Shown: piece after piece, positions 31,100-40,148 of the stretch | Layout: every line of letters starts with the position of its first letter | How positions within the stretch are numbered: the stretch's first letter is position 1 | Assembly: GCA_031553235.1 (NCBI GenBank) | Contig: JAVBLS010000019.1 | Location: forward strand, 96,345 to 160,344 | DNA from: Frigididesulfovibrio sp031553235 | GTDB lineage: Bacteria > Desulfobacterota > Desulfovibrionia > Desulfovibrionales > Desulfovibrionaceae | DNA length: 64,000 bases | Direction: 5' to 3' | Program-made: the position numbers and the translations under genes | The notes under the pieces: model-generated | The model's input: the letters and a program-made list of their open reading frames with translations, nothing else | The model's database searches: none | Told to the model about the DNA's origin: nothing

Positions 31100-31894
31100 G
31101 AAATAGCGGCCTTTGGTTTGATAATTCCGGCGCCTTTCCCGGGCCATTTCCAGCATGGTCTTTTCCCGAAACTCGGTATCGCACAGCACCAGCTTCGCCC
31201 AGAAGCGCGACGACTCGGGAAACACCACCATGCTTTCTTTGCGGGCGACGGCCTCCAGAATGATCCGCGCGGCCTCCCGCACCGGGACGGCGTCGTCGGG
31301 CAGCGCGCCTGCCTCGGCGAAAATGGCCGTGGCCACATTGCCCGGGTATACGGTGGTGACCCGGATGTTTTCGTCGGCCAGTTCAAAACGCAGGCATTCG
31401 CCCATGGAGGCGACCGCCGCCTTGCTGCTGCAATAGACCGCCTGGTACGGCAGGTTGAGCAGCCCGCCCAGCGAAGAGGTGTTGACGATCTGCCCGCCCC
31501 CTTGGGCGCGCATCAGGGGCACGGCGTAATGCAGCCCGTAAATGACGCCCCAGAGGTTGATGTCCATGACCCGGCGCCAGAAATCCAGGTCGATCTCCTC
31601 CCAGGGCCTGGTGGCGCCGATGCCGGCGTTGTTGAAAAGGATGTCCAGCCGGCCGTTGTGGCCCGCGGCCAGCTCGATCAGCGCGCGCACCCGCTCTTCC
31701 TTGGTCACGTCGACAACAACCGCATGAGCCTTGTCGTGGCCGAGTTCCTCGCGGGCGCGGGCCAGTTTGTCGGCATCGACGTCGGCCATGAACACGACCG
31801 CCCCGGCCGCCGACAGGTCTTTGCAGAGTTGCAGGCCGATGCCGGAAGCCGCGCCGGTGACCACGCAGACTTTGTCCTGAAAATGGCTGTCCAT
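31097..31894 (-). CDS. Short-chain dehydrogenase/reductase
   Basis: The protein has 265 residues from ATG 31894, with AAGGAGG upstream. It is a classical SDR: cofactor motif TGAASGIG (~residues 14-21), NNAGIG (~91-96), catalytic Ser in NTSSLGG (~147), and YCSSK (Tyr ~160, Lys ~164). Asp40-type residues (MADVDADKL) suggest an NAD preference. The substrate is not evident. It ends a block with a membrane protein and a LuxR-type regulator in the same orientation, possibly one regulated pathway. The TAG stop is part of a dispersed repeat. Confidence 0.85.
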   Translation of the reverse strand: MDSHFQDKVCVVTGAASGIGLQLCKDLSAAGAVVFMADVDADKLARAREELGHDKAHAVVVDVTKEERVRALIELAAGHNGRLDILFNNAGIGATRPWEEIDLDFWRRVMDINLWGVIYGLHYAVPLMRAQGGGQIVNTSSLGGLLNLPYQAVYCSSKAAVASMGECLRFELADENIRVTTVYPGNVATAIFAEAGALPDDAVPVREAARIILEAVARKESMVVFPESSRFWAKLVLCDTEFREKTMLEMARERRRNYQTKGRYF

Positions 31895-31983
31895 GGATCC
31901 TCCTTATTTATTCCAAAACGCGGGCGAGGGACGACATCAGGCAAACGGCGCCCCGGCTTCACACATGGGCCCGCTCACGGTCA

Positions 31984-33123
31984 TTATTGCGCATGATCGC
32001 CCTCCATGCCGCGGCCGGCCCGGCGCGGCATTCCGGCGCCCGCATCGGCCGCCGAGCCGGCCCGGCGCAACGTATGGCGGATATAGTCCGCCTGCAGGCA
32101 CCGCCGGACCAGCAGGGCGGAAAGGGGCTTGCCGAGCATGGCCGCATAGACCGTGATCAGCGCGGTGAACTGGTAAAAATTCAAGACCGCGATGTCGAAA
32201 AGGGCCATGACGGCCCGCAGCGCCACGGCCGAGAAAGCCATAACGCACAGGCAGACCAGGCCGGTCAGGGCGGCCCGGCCTTTGGGCATCCGGGTCAGCC
32301 ATTTGTTCGCGGTCGCATGTTCGAGGCCCGTCGGGGGGGAGGCGGCGATGATTGTCGCGTCCATCGAGGCGACAACCCCCCTGGTGACGAGAATCCCGAG
32401 GATCAGCCCGAAGACCAGGCCGGTGATGGGAACCCCCGCCGCCGTGGTGGGAAGGATCACCACCGAACCGTCGGCGCGGGCCGCGACGCCGCCCAGCAAA
32501 GAGCCGATGATGATGTTCAGGGCGATGTTGCCGGTGATCGCGGCATACATTTCTTTGAATATGCGGACTTTCGGCAGGGGATTCCGAATGGGGCCGGTCA
32601 ACGCGCCGGGGGTGGCCGGAGCGCCGGGGGCCGCGCCTTGCGCTTCTTCGGCCTGCGCCCAATCGGGCTGGATGTAGCGGAAAATGCAGAACTCGGTAAT
32701 TTTGACGCTTAAGACCAAGGCGTAAACAGCCTTATAGACAAGCCAGGGCGCAAAGGCCATGGCCCGGATGTCGAAGAACCATAGAATCGCCGCATTGGCG
32801 CCGGCGGTGAGCAGCCCGAAGGCAACGGCGTAAATCAGGCCCAGGGCGAGAGGGTGTCGCGGCAATTTTTGCATCGGGCCGCTGACGGGAACCTGTGCGG
32901 GCATTGCCCCGGCGGCCCGGAGTTTTTTCAGGCCGGTATGGACGATCCGCAGATCCACCGCTGTGGTGATGGCCGCGCAAAACAGCGAATCCCAAATGAC
33001 GCCGGCATGGCCGATGCCGTCGGGCCAATTGAACAGGAAGACGCAGCCCAAATTGACCGCCAGGGTGATCAGCACGGCTTTGGCGTTGTCGATGTAGGGC
33101 AGGCCGAGGGGCTGCGTTTTCAT
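31984..33123 (-). CDS. Multi-pass membrane protein of unknown function
   Basis: The protein has 379 residues with about eight hydrophobic helices, among them VLITLAVNLGCVFLFNW, LALGLIYAVAFGLLTAGA, NIALNIIIGSLLGGVAA and LTGLVCLCVMAFSAVAL. A Pro/Ala-rich linker lies near residues 155-170 and the C-terminal 35 residues are basic and polar. No transporter family was recognised. It lies between the LuxR-type regulator and the dehydrogenase and is probably part of the same unit. Confidence 0.65.
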   Translation of the reverse strand: MKTQPLGLPYIDNAKAVLITLAVNLGCVFLFNWPDGIGHAGVIWDSLFCAAITTAVDLRIVHTGLKKLRAAGAMPAQVPVSGPMQKLPRHPLALGLIYAVAFGLLTAGANAAILWFFDIRAMAFAPWLVYKAVYALVLSVKITEFCIFRYIQPDWAQAEEAQGAAPGAPATPGALTGPIRNPLPKVRIFKEMYAAITGNIALNIIIGSLLGGVAARADGSVVILPTTAAGVPITGLVFGLILGILVTRGVVASMDATIIAASPPTGLEHATANKWLTRMPKGRAALTGLVCLCVMAFSAVALRAVMALFDIAVLNFYQFTALITVYAAMLGKPLSALLVRRCLQADYIRHTLRRAGSAADAGAGMPRRAGRGMEGDHAQ

Positions 33124-33312
33124 GCCTCTTCACCGCCGGGTGAGATGTCTGCCGGGCCGGACGCGCCCGTTCGGGCAGGCGGGCGATGCCCGCATCCGGG
33201 CGCGGGCCGGACGCCCGCATGGGATACATCTCATGGAATAAATGAGGCGGGAGATTTGCGCATCGTCCGAATGGACGAGATTTGCGGAAAAACCGGCGTT
33301 TCCTGAAATGCG

Positions 33313-35847
33313 CTACTTCAGCCGTTCCGTGAGCTTCGCCCGGCGGTCAATATCCAGTTTCTGGAATATGGCCCGCAGGTGGGTGCGCACCGTGCTTTCC
33401 GTGACCTCGAGCCCGGCCGCGATTTCGTGGTTGCGCAGGCCCTCGGCCGCAAGCAGGGCAATCTCGCGTTCCCGCCCGGTCAGGTTCACGGGCGGCTCGT
33501 CCCTGGACAGGGCGGCGCGCAGGGTTTCCCAGCCGCTGCCGAAGCGGGCCTTGAGATCATTGAGCCTGTCAAGCAGTTGGGGATGGTCTTTGGCGATCAG
33601 CTCTTCCACCAGCCCCCGCAGCAGCCAGGCAGAAGCGGCAAAGGCCAGAATGAACCCGTCCGGCAGGGCTTTGGCCGCGGCGCGTTCCAGAAATTCGCCG
33701 GCACGGGCGCGGTCGCCCGCGAACATGTGCCCGATGGCCATGAGCAGGGCAAAGAGAAAGGCGGAAAAGGCGCTTTTTTGGATGATCCCGGCCGGCAGGG
33801 CCTTCTGGGTGCCGAGAAAGCGCGCGAGCTCCCCCCGGTGCAGCAGATACATGACATGCACGTACAGGGCGTTGTCGCGCACGGGCGGCAACAGCGGGCG
33901 GGAGGCGACATCGCCCTGTCGCAGCCAGTCGGCGATGCGCTCCGGCTTGTGCAGCTCGCTGAGCATGGCGCCGCGAATGGTATCCAGCACCGGCCGCAGG
34001 GCAAAGTCGTTGCGCCCGGCCGCGGCCCGTTCCAGGCCGTCGAGGGCGCGTTGCCAGGCGGGTGTATCGGCCCTGACCAGGGCGATGTCGGCCAACATCT
34101 TGAGCGCGCCCAGGCGGATGACGTGCTGCCGGGCGTTTTCGGCCAGGAAGGCCGCCTTGTGGGCGAAGATTTCCGCGCCCGCCATGTCGCCCCGGCAATA
34201 GGCGATTTCCGCGCGCATGAGCGCTCCCGCGCCCGCGCCGTGGCCGTTGGTCAGCCGCGAATAGGGGACGAGGAAGGCCTCCAGGGCATCGGCCTCCCGG
34301 TCGGCCGCGCCTGCCCGCAGGTGGAACTCGGACAACTGGAAATAGTTGCCGAAAGCCCAGGGAGCCTGGGGCAGAATGACCTGCGAGCAGGCCCCGGCAA
34401 AGAGCCGGCCGGCCTTTTGCGCCAGGGGCAGCATTTTGGCCGGACGCGGATAGTGCCGGTAGGCTGAGAGCAGCAGCCACTCGGCCCGCAGAAGGTCGTC
34501 CCGCCGGGCCTCGCCCTGTGCGGCGCCGTCCCGCCGGGCGCCGTCCTCGGCCGGGGCCGACTCCTCCAGAATGGCCGCGAACGCGGCTTCCCGCCCCGCC
34601 GCCTTAAGGGCCCAGGCCAGGCGCAGCATGGACAAAGGATGCTCCTGCCGGATCCGCGCCGGGCAGCGCTCGAAGATTTCCAGAGCCAGGGCGGCAAAGG
34701 GCCTGTTGTCGATTTCCGCGAACAGCAGGGGGGAGAGATCCAGGGCCAGGATGCGTTCGTAAGCCTGGATGCGCGCGTAAAAGCCCAGGGCCTCGGCTGT
34801 TTCGCCCCGGTCGCGGCAACAATCGCCCGCGCCCAGCAGGCACTCGCGCTCAAAGGCCGGGCCGCGCTCGGCGCGCTTCTGCCGGATCAGCTCCAGGAGC
34901 ACGGCGTGCGGCTCGTAGCGCCGCGTCGCGGGATCATGGCGGATAAAGGGATTGGCCAGGGCCGCAAGCGCATATTCGGGCAGCTCGTCGTGGCCGAGCA
35001 GAACGCACATTTGCCGCCCCGTGACGGTTTCAAAGGGGGAAATGCGCAGGAGAAGGTTTTGCTGATCGCGGCTCAGCCGCTCCCAGATGACCTTTTCCAG
35101 CAGGGTCTGGACGGCGGTGTGAGAGAAGGCGCCTGTTTCCCGAAAGGCGCGCAGTTGCAGATGGACGGCCATGACCCAGCCGTCCGTAAGGCCCAGCAGG
35201 GTTTGCGCCTCGAACGCGGGCAGAGCCACCCCGGCCAGGGCGTAATAGCGGCGGATGTCCTCGGCATCCAGGCGCAGATCGCCGGCCGTGAGATGGAAAA
35301 ATGCGCGGCCGGCAACGGCCGCGCGCATCTCCAGGCCCAGCGGTTGGGTGATGACCACGACCTGGAGCCCGGCGCCGCCGTGCTCCAGCAGCGCCCCCAG
35401 GAAAGCGGCCGGCAGGCCGGGGCAAAGGCTTTGAAAATTGTCGACGACCAGCCGGGTTTCACGTGCGCAGGTCAGGGAGCGCAGGGCCTCGCAGGCTTCC
35501 CCCAAGGTGAAGGCATTGGGAAAGCCGGCCCGCAGCAGGCGCTCCCCGGCCCGGGGGTCGATGGTGCCGATTTCGCGGCAGAACCGGCCGAAACCGGCCT
35601 CCGGCGCCTCATCCACGGCGGTGAACCAGTGGACCTCCACGTCCCGCGGGACAAAGGATTTCAGATATTCGCGCACGGCCGTGGTCTTGCCGCAGCCGGA
35701 AGGCGCCTCGACAACGGCGGAGGAAAAGGCCTGAAGTTGCCCCAACTTGCGCCGCAGGCGCTCGGAAAAAAAGCGCAGCTCGGCGGGCGCGGCGTTCGTG
35801 CGCGCGGCGTCTTTGCGCGTGTTTTTTGGTTTGCGTCTGCCGGCCAT
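33313..35847 (-). CDS. MalT-like LuxR-family transcriptional regulator
   Basis: The protein has 844 residues from ATG 35847; a start at 35922 lacks a binding site. An N-terminal P-loop ATPase (VVEAPSGCGKTTAVREYL, Walker A near residue 45; LVVDNFQSLCP as Walker B) is followed by a long Ala- and Leu-rich helical-repeat region (~300-750). A C-terminal LuxR helix-turn-helix closes it (LTGREREIALLAAEGLRNHE, VTESTVRTHLRAIFQKL). Proteins of this layout bind an inducer and ATP and activate nearby genes. The membrane protein and dehydrogenase downstream are the likely targets. Such regulators are host-type rather than phage-type genes. Confidence 0.85.
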   Translation of the reverse strand: MAGRRKPKNTRKDAARTNAAPAELRFFSERLRRKLGQLQAFSSAVVEAPSGCGKTTAVREYLKSFVPRDVEVHWFTAVDEAPEAGFGRFCREIGTIDPRAGERLLRAGFPNAFTLGEACEALRSLTCARETRLVVDNFQSLCPGLPAAFLGALLEHGGAGLQVVVITQPLGLEMRAAVAGRAFFHLTAGDLRLDAEDIRRYYALAGVALPAFEAQTLLGLTDGWVMAVHLQLRAFRETGAFSHTAVQTLLEKVIWERLSRDQQNLLLRISPFETVTGRQMCVLLGHDELPEYALAALANPFIRHDPATRRYEPHAVLLELIRQKRAERGPAFERECLLGAGDCCRDRGETAEALGFYARIQAYERILALDLSPLLFAEIDNRPFAALALEIFERCPARIRQEHPLSMLRLAWALKAAGREAAFAAILEESAPAEDGARRDGAAQGEARRDDLLRAEWLLLSAYRHYPRPAKMLPLAQKAGRLFAGACSQVILPQAPWAFGNYFQLSEFHLRAGAADREADALEAFLVPYSRLTNGHGAGAGALMRAEIAYCRGDMAGAEIFAHKAAFLAENARQHVIRLGALKMLADIALVRADTPAWQRALDGLERAAAGRNDFALRPVLDTIRGAMLSELHKPERIADWLRQGDVASRPLLPPVRDNALYVHVMYLLHRGELARFLGTQKALPAGIIQKSAFSAFLFALLMAIGHMFAGDRARAGEFLERAAAKALPDGFILAFAASAWLLRGLVEELIAKDHPQLLDRLNDLKARFGSGWETLRAALSRDEPPVNLTGREREIALLAAEGLRNHEIAAGLEVTESTVRTHLRAIFQKLDIDRRAKLTERLK

Positions 35848-36076
35848 GGCGGTCCTGATGTTCCCTTCCGGTTGCGGTGGAGAGCGAAATGCTCCCGCTC
35901 GGACCCTGCCTGTTGGGAACATACGCGAGATGCCCGTAAAAAACGAGAGCGCCGGGGCGGGGTTCCCGGATATTTCGGGGTTGCGACACGGCCCGGCGTT
36001 TCTTCAGGCAGCGCGGTTCCACCGCCGCGCCGGCGCCCACACGAAAGCCGTTGCAGGCCGCTCATGCGCCGCCCCT

Positions 36077-36415
36077 TCATCTCCCGCCTCCGCGCAGCTC
36101 TTGCACCAATCGGCCCAGGGGCGCGGGCGCGTGATCTTCAGGCCGGGTGCCTTCGGGCGCGGGCCCTTTGCGCGCGCGGCCCTCGGGTTCAAAGGCTTTG
36201 GGCGCGCGGGATGCGGGCGGAACAGCCGCGTGCGCCCGAGGGCCGGGCGCACGGTCTTCGACCTCGCGGACAAAGGTGCCGGTGTCGACCACCACCAGGT
36301 TGCAGGCCCGGCAAATGCGGCGCCAGATGCGCACACTTTTGTCCGCGTTGACTTTGGCGTTGGCGTAGGGCAGTTTTTCCCCGCAGCGCGGGCATTCCAG
36401 GGTGTTGCTCTTCAT
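36077..36415 (-). CDS. Zinc-finger protein, ogr-like
   Basis: The product has 112 residues from ATG 36415. It starts MKSNTLECPRCGEKLPYANA and continues with WRRICRACNLVVVDTGTF, so two CxxC pairs frame ~30 residues, as in Ogr/Delta-type late-gene activators. The remaining ~65 residues are Pro-, Arg- and Glu-rich and probably disordered. It directly follows the replication protein after a G/C hairpin. Control of late genes is a reasonable guess only. Confidence 0.65.
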   Translation of the reverse strand: MKSNTLECPRCGEKLPYANAKVNADKSVRIWRRICRACNLVVVDTGTFVREVEDRAPGPRAHAAVPPASRAPKAFEPEGRARKGPAPEGTRPEDHAPAPLGRLVQELRGGGR

Positions 36416-36459
36416 CTGTGTTCTCCGTAATTTTTTTTGCGCGACCCCGACCCCGGCAA

Positions 36460-36487
36460 GGGGGGGGGTGTGGAACACTCCCCCCCT
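36460..36487. terminator. G9/C7 hairpin after the replication gene
   Basis: A run of nine G, then TGTGGAACACT, then seven C forms a G:C-only stem immediately after the stop of the replication protein. Long G runs are also prone to slippage. It may reduce transcription into the zinc-finger gene. Confidence 0.5.
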
Positions 36488-39313
36488 TTAGGGGGTGTGC
36501 TGCCGGGAACTGGGAATTTGTTCTCTGCCAAGGCTTTCATCGTTCCCGTTCCCGTTTTTTGTCCGGGAATGGAAATTTGTTGCGCCGCAATGGTTCCCGG
36601 TTCTTCCCGGTTCGTGTTCCCGGTTGTTCCCGGTATTTGTTCCCGGCTGTTCCGGAACAGCCGGGAATGTTCGAACGTCCGCTTTGGCCACGCTCCGGGG
36701 AATATCCAGCCATTTCCTGTTCCCGCCCTCGGCGGGAAAGCACAGCACGAGGCTTCCCTCGCCCAGCAGCAGGTCCACCAGGCGCTCCAGGCTGTTGCGG
36801 CCGAGGCAGGCCAGTTCGTCGGGCAGTTCGTTTCGGCGGACGTAGACCCCGTTGTTCCCGGTTTTGGAGAACGGCCGCAGGGCTTCGGCCGCCTCGGCCA
36901 CGGAGCGTGCCAAGGCCTGTTCCAGGCCCGGCCCCCGTTCGGCCCGGCCCAACCGTCGGCCTGGGCCGTAATCCGTTGCCCTGTCCCGGCGGGGCTCGCG
37001 CAGGGCCGGCGGATTCCCGGCCTCGCGCGTTTCGGGCAGATTCCGGGCCGTGTGCGTTTCGGGCAGATTCCGGGCGCTCCGGCTCGGCCGCCGGCCCGGC
37101 TCGTACAAGGCCGGCAGGTCGCGGGCCACCAGCAGGCCGGAGGAATTCCGCACATAGGTCTTGATGCTCTTGTCGCCGCCGCTGTTTTCCTTGGCCACGC
37201 AGCCGCAATAGACCCGCTCCCGGGCCCAGGGCTCGCCCAGGGCCGCGCAGAGCTCCTTGCCCTTGCTTTCCCCCGGGCTCCAGAGCACGTAAGCGGCCCG
37301 GGTGCGGTCGACGATGGCCGTCGAGCCGCGCACCAGCACCCGGGCCTGCTCCGGGGTGGAGATGTTTTCCTTGCTCTTGGACAGATGGTGCGTGACCAGC
37401 ACGCAGGCTCCGGTTTCGTCGGCCAGGCCGGCGAACAGGCTCATGGCGAAGTCCGCGACCTCGGGTTTGTTCAGGTCCACCAGGGCAAAGGAGGCCAGGG
37501 GGTCGAAAATGATCAGCGCCGGCCGCATTCTGACCAATTGACTCCGAATTTCGTGCCACCAGGGCGAGGGCTGCGGACCGTCTTTGCCGCCGGGCAGCAC
37601 AAGGGGCAGGGGCCCGCCAGCCGAGGGCAGGGGCACCAGGGCAAAGGGATGCGCCGGTTTGCGGCCCAGGGACCAGAGCCGGCGGTGCACATCGTCGCGG
37701 TTGTCCTCGGCCGTGAACATGGCCACCGGGCCGTGGCGCAGCACCCGGTTGCCGAAGGCGCCGGGGAAGGCCTTGGCCCGGAACGGGCCGAAACCTCCGT
37801 CATCGCCGTCCGCCGGGTCGAAACCGTCGTCGCCGTCCGCCGTTTGGAAAGCTCCGCCGCTGCCGCGCTCCGGCCGGAAGTCGTCGCCGGGGGCATGGAT
37901 GCCGGCAAAGCAATCGCGATCGCCGCCCGCCGGCCCGGCCACCTTCAGGGCCAGGTCCAGGGCCATGAGGCTCTTGCCCGCCCCGCCCATGGCCGCCAGC
38001 AGGTTCACCGAGGCCATGGAAAAGGTTCCCTCCACCAGCCACTCGCGGGCGGGCGGCGGCTCTTCCAGCAGGCCCGGACCCACCAGCCAGTCGCTGAGGC
38101 GCACCCGATATTCCCGCTCCCGCAGCAGTTGGCGCCGCACCTCCCCAAGGCCGGCCAGGGCCTGCAGGTCGTTCCAGTCCGTGGCCCGGCCGCGCTCCCT
38201 GCCTTCGGGCAGGCGGGAAAAATCGGGCAGCAGCGCCACGCCCGCGCAGGCCTCGGCCGCCTTTTGCGCCGCGCTCCGGCCCGGGTTGCCCGGGGTTTGG
38301 GCGTCGTCGTCGCCGCAGATAATCGGCCGGTCCCAGGGGTGGGCCCGGCGCCAGATCTCGGCCACGGCCGCGAGGTTGCCGGCGTCAAAGCAGACCAGCA
38401 CGGTCCAGCCCGTGGCCTGGTGGATGGAAGCGGCTGTGGCGTAGCCCTCGCACAGGGCCGTCACCGGCGCGGCTCCGTTCCCGGCCCAGAACCCGGGTGC
38501 GGGCACGGCTCCGCCTCCTGCCCCGAATCCGGCTCCGGCCCGGCCCGGCAGCAGGAAAAAGCGTCCCTTCTTGCCGCAGCCGAAGGTGAAGCGCTTTTCG
38601 CCGTCCGGGTCGATGCTCTGCAGGCCGTGGATCTTCCCTTCCAGATCGCGCAGGGGCAGCAGCAGGCAATTGTCGCGCAGGCGCAGGCCCAAGGCGGGCA
38701 CTCCCTTTTTTTCCAGATAGGGGTGGCTCTCGGCCGGCAGGGCCCGGTCCCATTGCCCCCGGGCGCGCTCGGCCGCCTTGGCGGCCAGGCAAAGTCCTTC
38801 GGCCTCGCGCAGTTCACGGATTTTGGCCATTTTTTGGCGCAGGGCCAGACTTTCTGCCCGGCGTTCGGCCGGGCTCAGGGGCGCTTCGCCCGCCGGGCGC
38901 CAGGCGCGCGACTCGCCGCTTTTCCAGGAGCCGAAGGCCCCGGCCGGCGGATGGTCAAGAAAAAGCACGAACCAGCCGCTTTTGCGCCCCGGCTTGTCGT
39001 CGGCCGTCGGGCAGCGGACGATGCGCCCGGCCGAGGCGGCCGGCGATGCGCCGGGCGACAGGCCGAAGGCCTCAAGGGCACGGCGAAATTCCTCGGCCGG
39101 GTCTCCCCGGGGGGCGCGCGCGGGGGCCGCGGGCGGGGCGGGGGCCGTGGGCCTGGCGTGAGCCGCGCCCCGGCTCTCGCCCGCGCCGTCGTTCGGAGCG
39201 TTCTCTCGGGTGGGGGGCCCGGCATTTCGGGCTCGGGCCGGGGCCTCTCGGACGGGGGCGACAAGCGCAGGCATGGGCGGGCCGCGATCGATGTGCTCAT
39301 GGAGGTATGTCAT
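36488..39313 (-). CDS. Phage primase/helicase-type replication protein
   Basis: The product has 941 residues from ATG 39313; a TTG at 39319 is also in frame. The N-terminal ~100 residues are Pro- and Ala-rich. Residues ~120-400 look like a primase/toprim unit (VTALCEGYATAASIHQATG, PIICGDDDAQTPGN, ATDWNDLQAL). A RecA-like RepA-type helicase follows (Walker A MGGAGKSLMALDLAL, AMFTAEDNRDD, LIIFDPLASF, VLVTHHLSKSK). The last ~250 residues include repeated peptides (ARNLPET twice) and an Asn/Gly/Arg-rich tail coded by GTTCCCGG repeats. It is transcribed divergently from the repressor, as early replication genes are. Confidence 0.8.
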   Translation of the reverse strand: MTYLHEHIDRGPPMPALVAPVREAPARARNAGPPTRENAPNDGAGESRGAAHARPTAPAPPAAPARAPRGDPAEEFRRALEAFGLSPGASPAASAGRIVRCPTADDKPGRKSGWFVLFLDHPPAGAFGSWKSGESRAWRPAGEAPLSPAERRAESLALRQKMAKIRELREAEGLCLAAKAAERARGQWDRALPAESHPYLEKKGVPALGLRLRDNCLLLPLRDLEGKIHGLQSIDPDGEKRFTFGCGKKGRFFLLPGRAGAGFGAGGGAVPAPGFWAGNGAAPVTALCEGYATAASIHQATGWTVLVCFDAGNLAAVAEIWRRAHPWDRPIICGDDDAQTPGNPGRSAAQKAAEACAGVALLPDFSRLPEGRERGRATDWNDLQALAGLGEVRRQLLREREYRVRLSDWLVGPGLLEEPPPAREWLVEGTFSMASVNLLAAMGGAGKSLMALDLALKVAGPAGGDRDCFAGIHAPGDDFRPERGSGGAFQTADGDDGFDPADGDDGGFGPFRAKAFPGAFGNRVLRHGPVAMFTAEDNRDDVHRRLWSLGRKPAHPFALVPLPSAGGPLPLVLPGGKDGPQPSPWWHEIRSQLVRMRPALIIFDPLASFALVDLNKPEVADFAMSLFAGLADETGACVLVTHHLSKSKENISTPEQARVLVRGSTAIVDRTRAAYVLWSPGESKGKELCAALGEPWARERVYCGCVAKENSGGDKSIKTYVRNSSGLLVARDLPALYEPGRRPSRSARNLPETHTARNLPETREAGNPPALREPRRDRATDYGPGRRLGRAERGPGLEQALARSVAEAAEALRPFSKTGNNGVYVRRNELPDELACLGRNSLERLVDLLLGEGSLVLCFPAEGGNRKWLDIPRSVAKADVRTFPAVPEQPGTNTGNNREHEPGRTGNHCGATNFHSRTKNGNGNDESLGREQIPSSRQHTP

Positions 39314-39321
39314 GATCAAAA

Positions 39322-39337
39322 GTTCTCATATGAGTAC
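39322..39337. promoter_or_regulatory. Repressor operator site 1
   Basis: GTTCTCATATGAGTAC is a 16-base near-palindrome of the form GTTCTC-ATAT-GAGAAC. It lies 9 bases from the replication-gene start, between that gene and the repressor. A second site starts 33 bases further on. Confidence 0.7.
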
Positions 39338-39354
39338 AAATGAGTCAAGAGAAA

Positions 39355-39370
39355 GTATTCTTTTGAGAAC
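39355..39370. promoter_or_regulatory. Repressor operator site 2
   Basis: GTATTCTTTTGAGAAC fits the same 16-base pattern, with a perfect right half (GAGAAC). It lies 55 bases before the repressor start. Pairs about three helical turns apart are usual for cooperatively binding repressors. Confidence 0.65.
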
Positions 39371-39424
39371 TAAGGATATGTTAGGAAATGATACGTTAAA
39401 CAAATATTCGTATCCGGCGGGGCT

Positions 39425-40078
39425 ATGACGAACCAACAAATTGCATGGGAAGCATTTTTGCGCAGGGTCGACGAGCTTCTTGGGCAACCCGGCGAAACCT
39501 ACGAAAGTATTGGGAACCGCATCGGAGTGGGCCGCTCGGCCGTTTTTGACTGGCGCAACAAGGGCAAGGGGGGCAAGCGCGTGCCCTTTGAAACCATGTG
39601 CCGCTATCTGCGGGGCGTGGGCCTTGACCCGGAAGACTTCTTCACAGTCAAGGAGATTGAGGAAAGCGATTTCGCTTACGTGCCCAAGGCCAATACCCAG
39701 CTCGGGGCCGGCTCGTCCCTGGTGGTTCAGGACGGGCACGGCAAGGACCACGCCTTCCGCAAGGAATTCATCCGTTCCCTCGGGCACTTTGACACCCGGC
39801 GCCTGGTGCTTTTTGACGTCATCGGCGACAGCATGGAGCCCTTGGTGCAGGATGGCGACACCGTGCTGGTGGAGCGCTTTGACGAGCCCAAGCCGCGCAA
39901 CGGCGAAATCTGGGCCGTCTGGGTGGGCGACGAGGTGCTGATCAAGCGGGTGCAGGCCCGGCCCGACGGCTGGCTGCTGACCAGCGACAACCGGCGCTAT
40001 ACCCCCATCGAGGCCACGGGCGAGCAGGAAAACTTCGGTTTGATAGGGAGGGTCAGGTGGCTCGGCAGAGTATTTTGA
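39425..40078 (+). CDS. S24/LexA-type phage repressor
   Basis: The protein has 217 residues. The N-terminal helix-turn-helix is within ~10-65 (SIGNRIGVGRSAVFDWRNKG). A hinge contains QLGAGSS, whose Ala-Gly could be the self-cleavage site. The C-terminal S24 peptidase domain has GDSMEPLVQDGD with the catalytic Ser and VLIKRVQ with the catalytic Lys. It maintains lysogeny and would be cut on RecA activation. Paired operators lie in its divergent promoter region and again at 40,856-40,906. Confidence 0.92.
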   Translation: MTNQQIAWEAFLRRVDELLGQPGETYESIGNRIGVGRSAVFDWRNKGKGGKRVPFETMCRYLRGVGLDPEDFFTVKEIEESDFAYVPKANTQLGAGSSLVVQDGHGKDHAFRKEFIRSLGHFDTRRLVLFDVIGDSMEPLVQDGDTVLVERFDEPKPRNGEIWAVWVGDEVLIKRVQARPDGWLLTSDNRRYTPIEATGEQENFGLIGRVRWLGRVF

Positions 40079-40148
40079 TACGCCCCGGCGCGGCGGCCGC
40101 CGCCGGCGGGCTTATCGGCGGAGTCCGCCGGCACGGGAGGGTATGCCG

